This document shows, in pieces, positions 33,538 to 33,806 of a stretch of DNA of 33,806 bases. Origin of the DNA: Verrucomicrobiota bacterium (GTDB lineage Bacteria > Verrucomicrobiota > Verrucomicrobiia > Limisphaerales > UBA9464); the NCBI GenBank assembly GCA_017309115.1, contig JAFLEF010000065.1, positions 1 to 33,806 of the forward strand. Reading direction: 5' to 3'. The position numbers and the translations under genes were made by a program. Within the stretch, counting starts at the first letter, position 1, and the number at the start of each line of letters is the position of its first letter. The notes beneath the pieces are model-generated. The model saw only the letters and a list, made by a program, of their open reading frames with translations, had not been told where the DNA came from and searched no databases.

Positions 33538-33612
33538 GGGTTGGTAGCTCAGTGGTAGAGCAGCGGCCTTTTAAGCCGTTGGTCGTGGGTTCGAACCCCA
33601 CCCGACCCACCA
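33538..33612 (+). tRNA. tRNA-Lys (anticodon UUU)
   Basis: A complete cloverleaf: acceptor GGGTTGG with CCGACCC, D-arm GCTC/GAGC, anticodon arm GCGGC/GCCGT with loop CTTTTAA (anticodon TTT at 33570-33572), T-arm GTGGG-TTCGAAC-CCCAC, discriminator A and encoded CCA (33610-33612). It is followed 22 bp later by tRNA-Glu, with which it is probably cotranscribed. Confidence 0.97.
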
Positions 33613-33634
33613 GCGCTTCGGAGGACAACAAGAC

Positions 33635-33710
33635 GACCCCATCGTCTAGAGGCCTAGGACACCGCCCTTTCACGGCAGTAACCGGGGTTCGAATCCCCGT
33701 GGGGTCGCCA
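33635..33710 (+). tRNA. tRNA-Glu (anticodon UUC)
   Basis: A complete cloverleaf: acceptor GACCCCA with TGGGGTC, D-arm GTCT...GGAC, anticodon arm CCGCC/GGCAG with loop CTTTCAC (anticodon TTC at 33669-33671), T-arm CGGGG-TTCGAAT-CCCCG, discriminator G and encoded CCA (33708-33710). Confidence 0.97.
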
Positions 33711-33718
33711 TAATTTTT

Positions 33719-33760
33719 AACCCGGTAAGCATCAACAGCTTACCGGGTTTCGTGTTTTTC
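33719..33760 (+). terminator. rho-independent terminator after the tRNA pair
   Basis: AACCCGGTAAGC (33719-33730) and GCTTACCGGGTT (33738-33749) form a perfect 12-bp stem with a 7-nt loop, followed by TCGTGTTTTT. It lies 8 bp after tRNA-Glu. No gene is seen from here to the end of the window. Confidence 0.9.
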
Positions 33761-33806
33761 GGACTCACTAGCAAACTCTAAGCAGGAGCCCAATCGTTCA
33801 CAGTCG

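Overview
The window looks like a chromosomal segment of a GC-rich member of the Verrucomicrobiota (PVC superphylum), probably close to the Pedosphaera/Limisphaera side. This placement is inferred from gene content, not from a marker tree. Pointers are a PSCyt1/DUF1549/DUF1553 protein, single-gene prepilin-like proteins with the [18 protein letters not shown] leader, a CotH-type kinase, a cysteine-bearing DUF11 protein resembling chlamydial OmcB, a DDSAW-type beta-sandwich on a secreted enzyme, and many genes without a clear Shine-Dalgarno. Housekeeping genes (ffh, a dnaJ/cbpA homologue, pyruvate kinase, fabD, two tRNAs) are interleaved with secreted and envelope proteins. I see no phage, IS transposase, CRISPR array or rRNA.

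Layout. 0.2-4.0 kb (+): a planctomycete-type cytochrome/DUF1553 protein and an alpha/beta hydrolase. 4.0-9.3 kb (-): a likely co-directional unit of a GT39/ArnT-like glycosyltransferase, a secreted endonuclease/exonuclease/phosphatase protein, an unknown membrane-anchored protein and an anchored HEAT-repeat protein. 9.4-10.3 kb (-): a Crp/Fnr regulator followed by a DUF2892 membrane protein. 10.3-13.5 kb: ffh (-) and cbpA-like (+), surrounded by dispersed repeats. 13.6-18.7 kb: a serine hydrolase, a DUF11 protein, an SGNH hydrolase and an alanine-rich exported protein with a good promoter and terminator. 18.8-20.2 kb (+): pyruvate kinase. 20.2-32.1 kb (-): a long run of minus-strand envelope genes. 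32.4-33.8 kb: fabD (-), tRNA-Lys and tRNA-Glu (+) with a strong terminator.

The most interesting part is 20.2-32.1 kb. In transcription order it encodes a helix-turn-helix/metallo-beta-lactamase fusion, a small exported protein (ATGA overlap), a lipoprotein and a second exported protein of the phosphodiester glycosidase (NAGPA/DUF2233) family, a CotH-like kinase, a prepilin-like protein, an anchored unknown protein, a second prepilin-like protein (ATGA overlap), a third multidomain phosphodiester glycosidase, and finally a fusion of an AmiE-like serine hydrolase with a NamZ-type exo-N-acetylmuramidase. Tight spacing suggests that much of it is cotranscribed. A kinase beside three enzymes of a family that cleaves sugar-phosphodiesters suggests an extracytoplasmic phosphate or glycophosphate modification system; this is a hypothesis.

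Two kinds of small dispersed repeat sit around housekeeping genes: tandem heptads CTGAGAG/CTCTCAG (flanking ffh in inverted orientation and running into the end of fabD), and a palindromic element of about 90 bp with GGGCGACGCTCCGCGGAGCC arms (two full copies and one solo arm).
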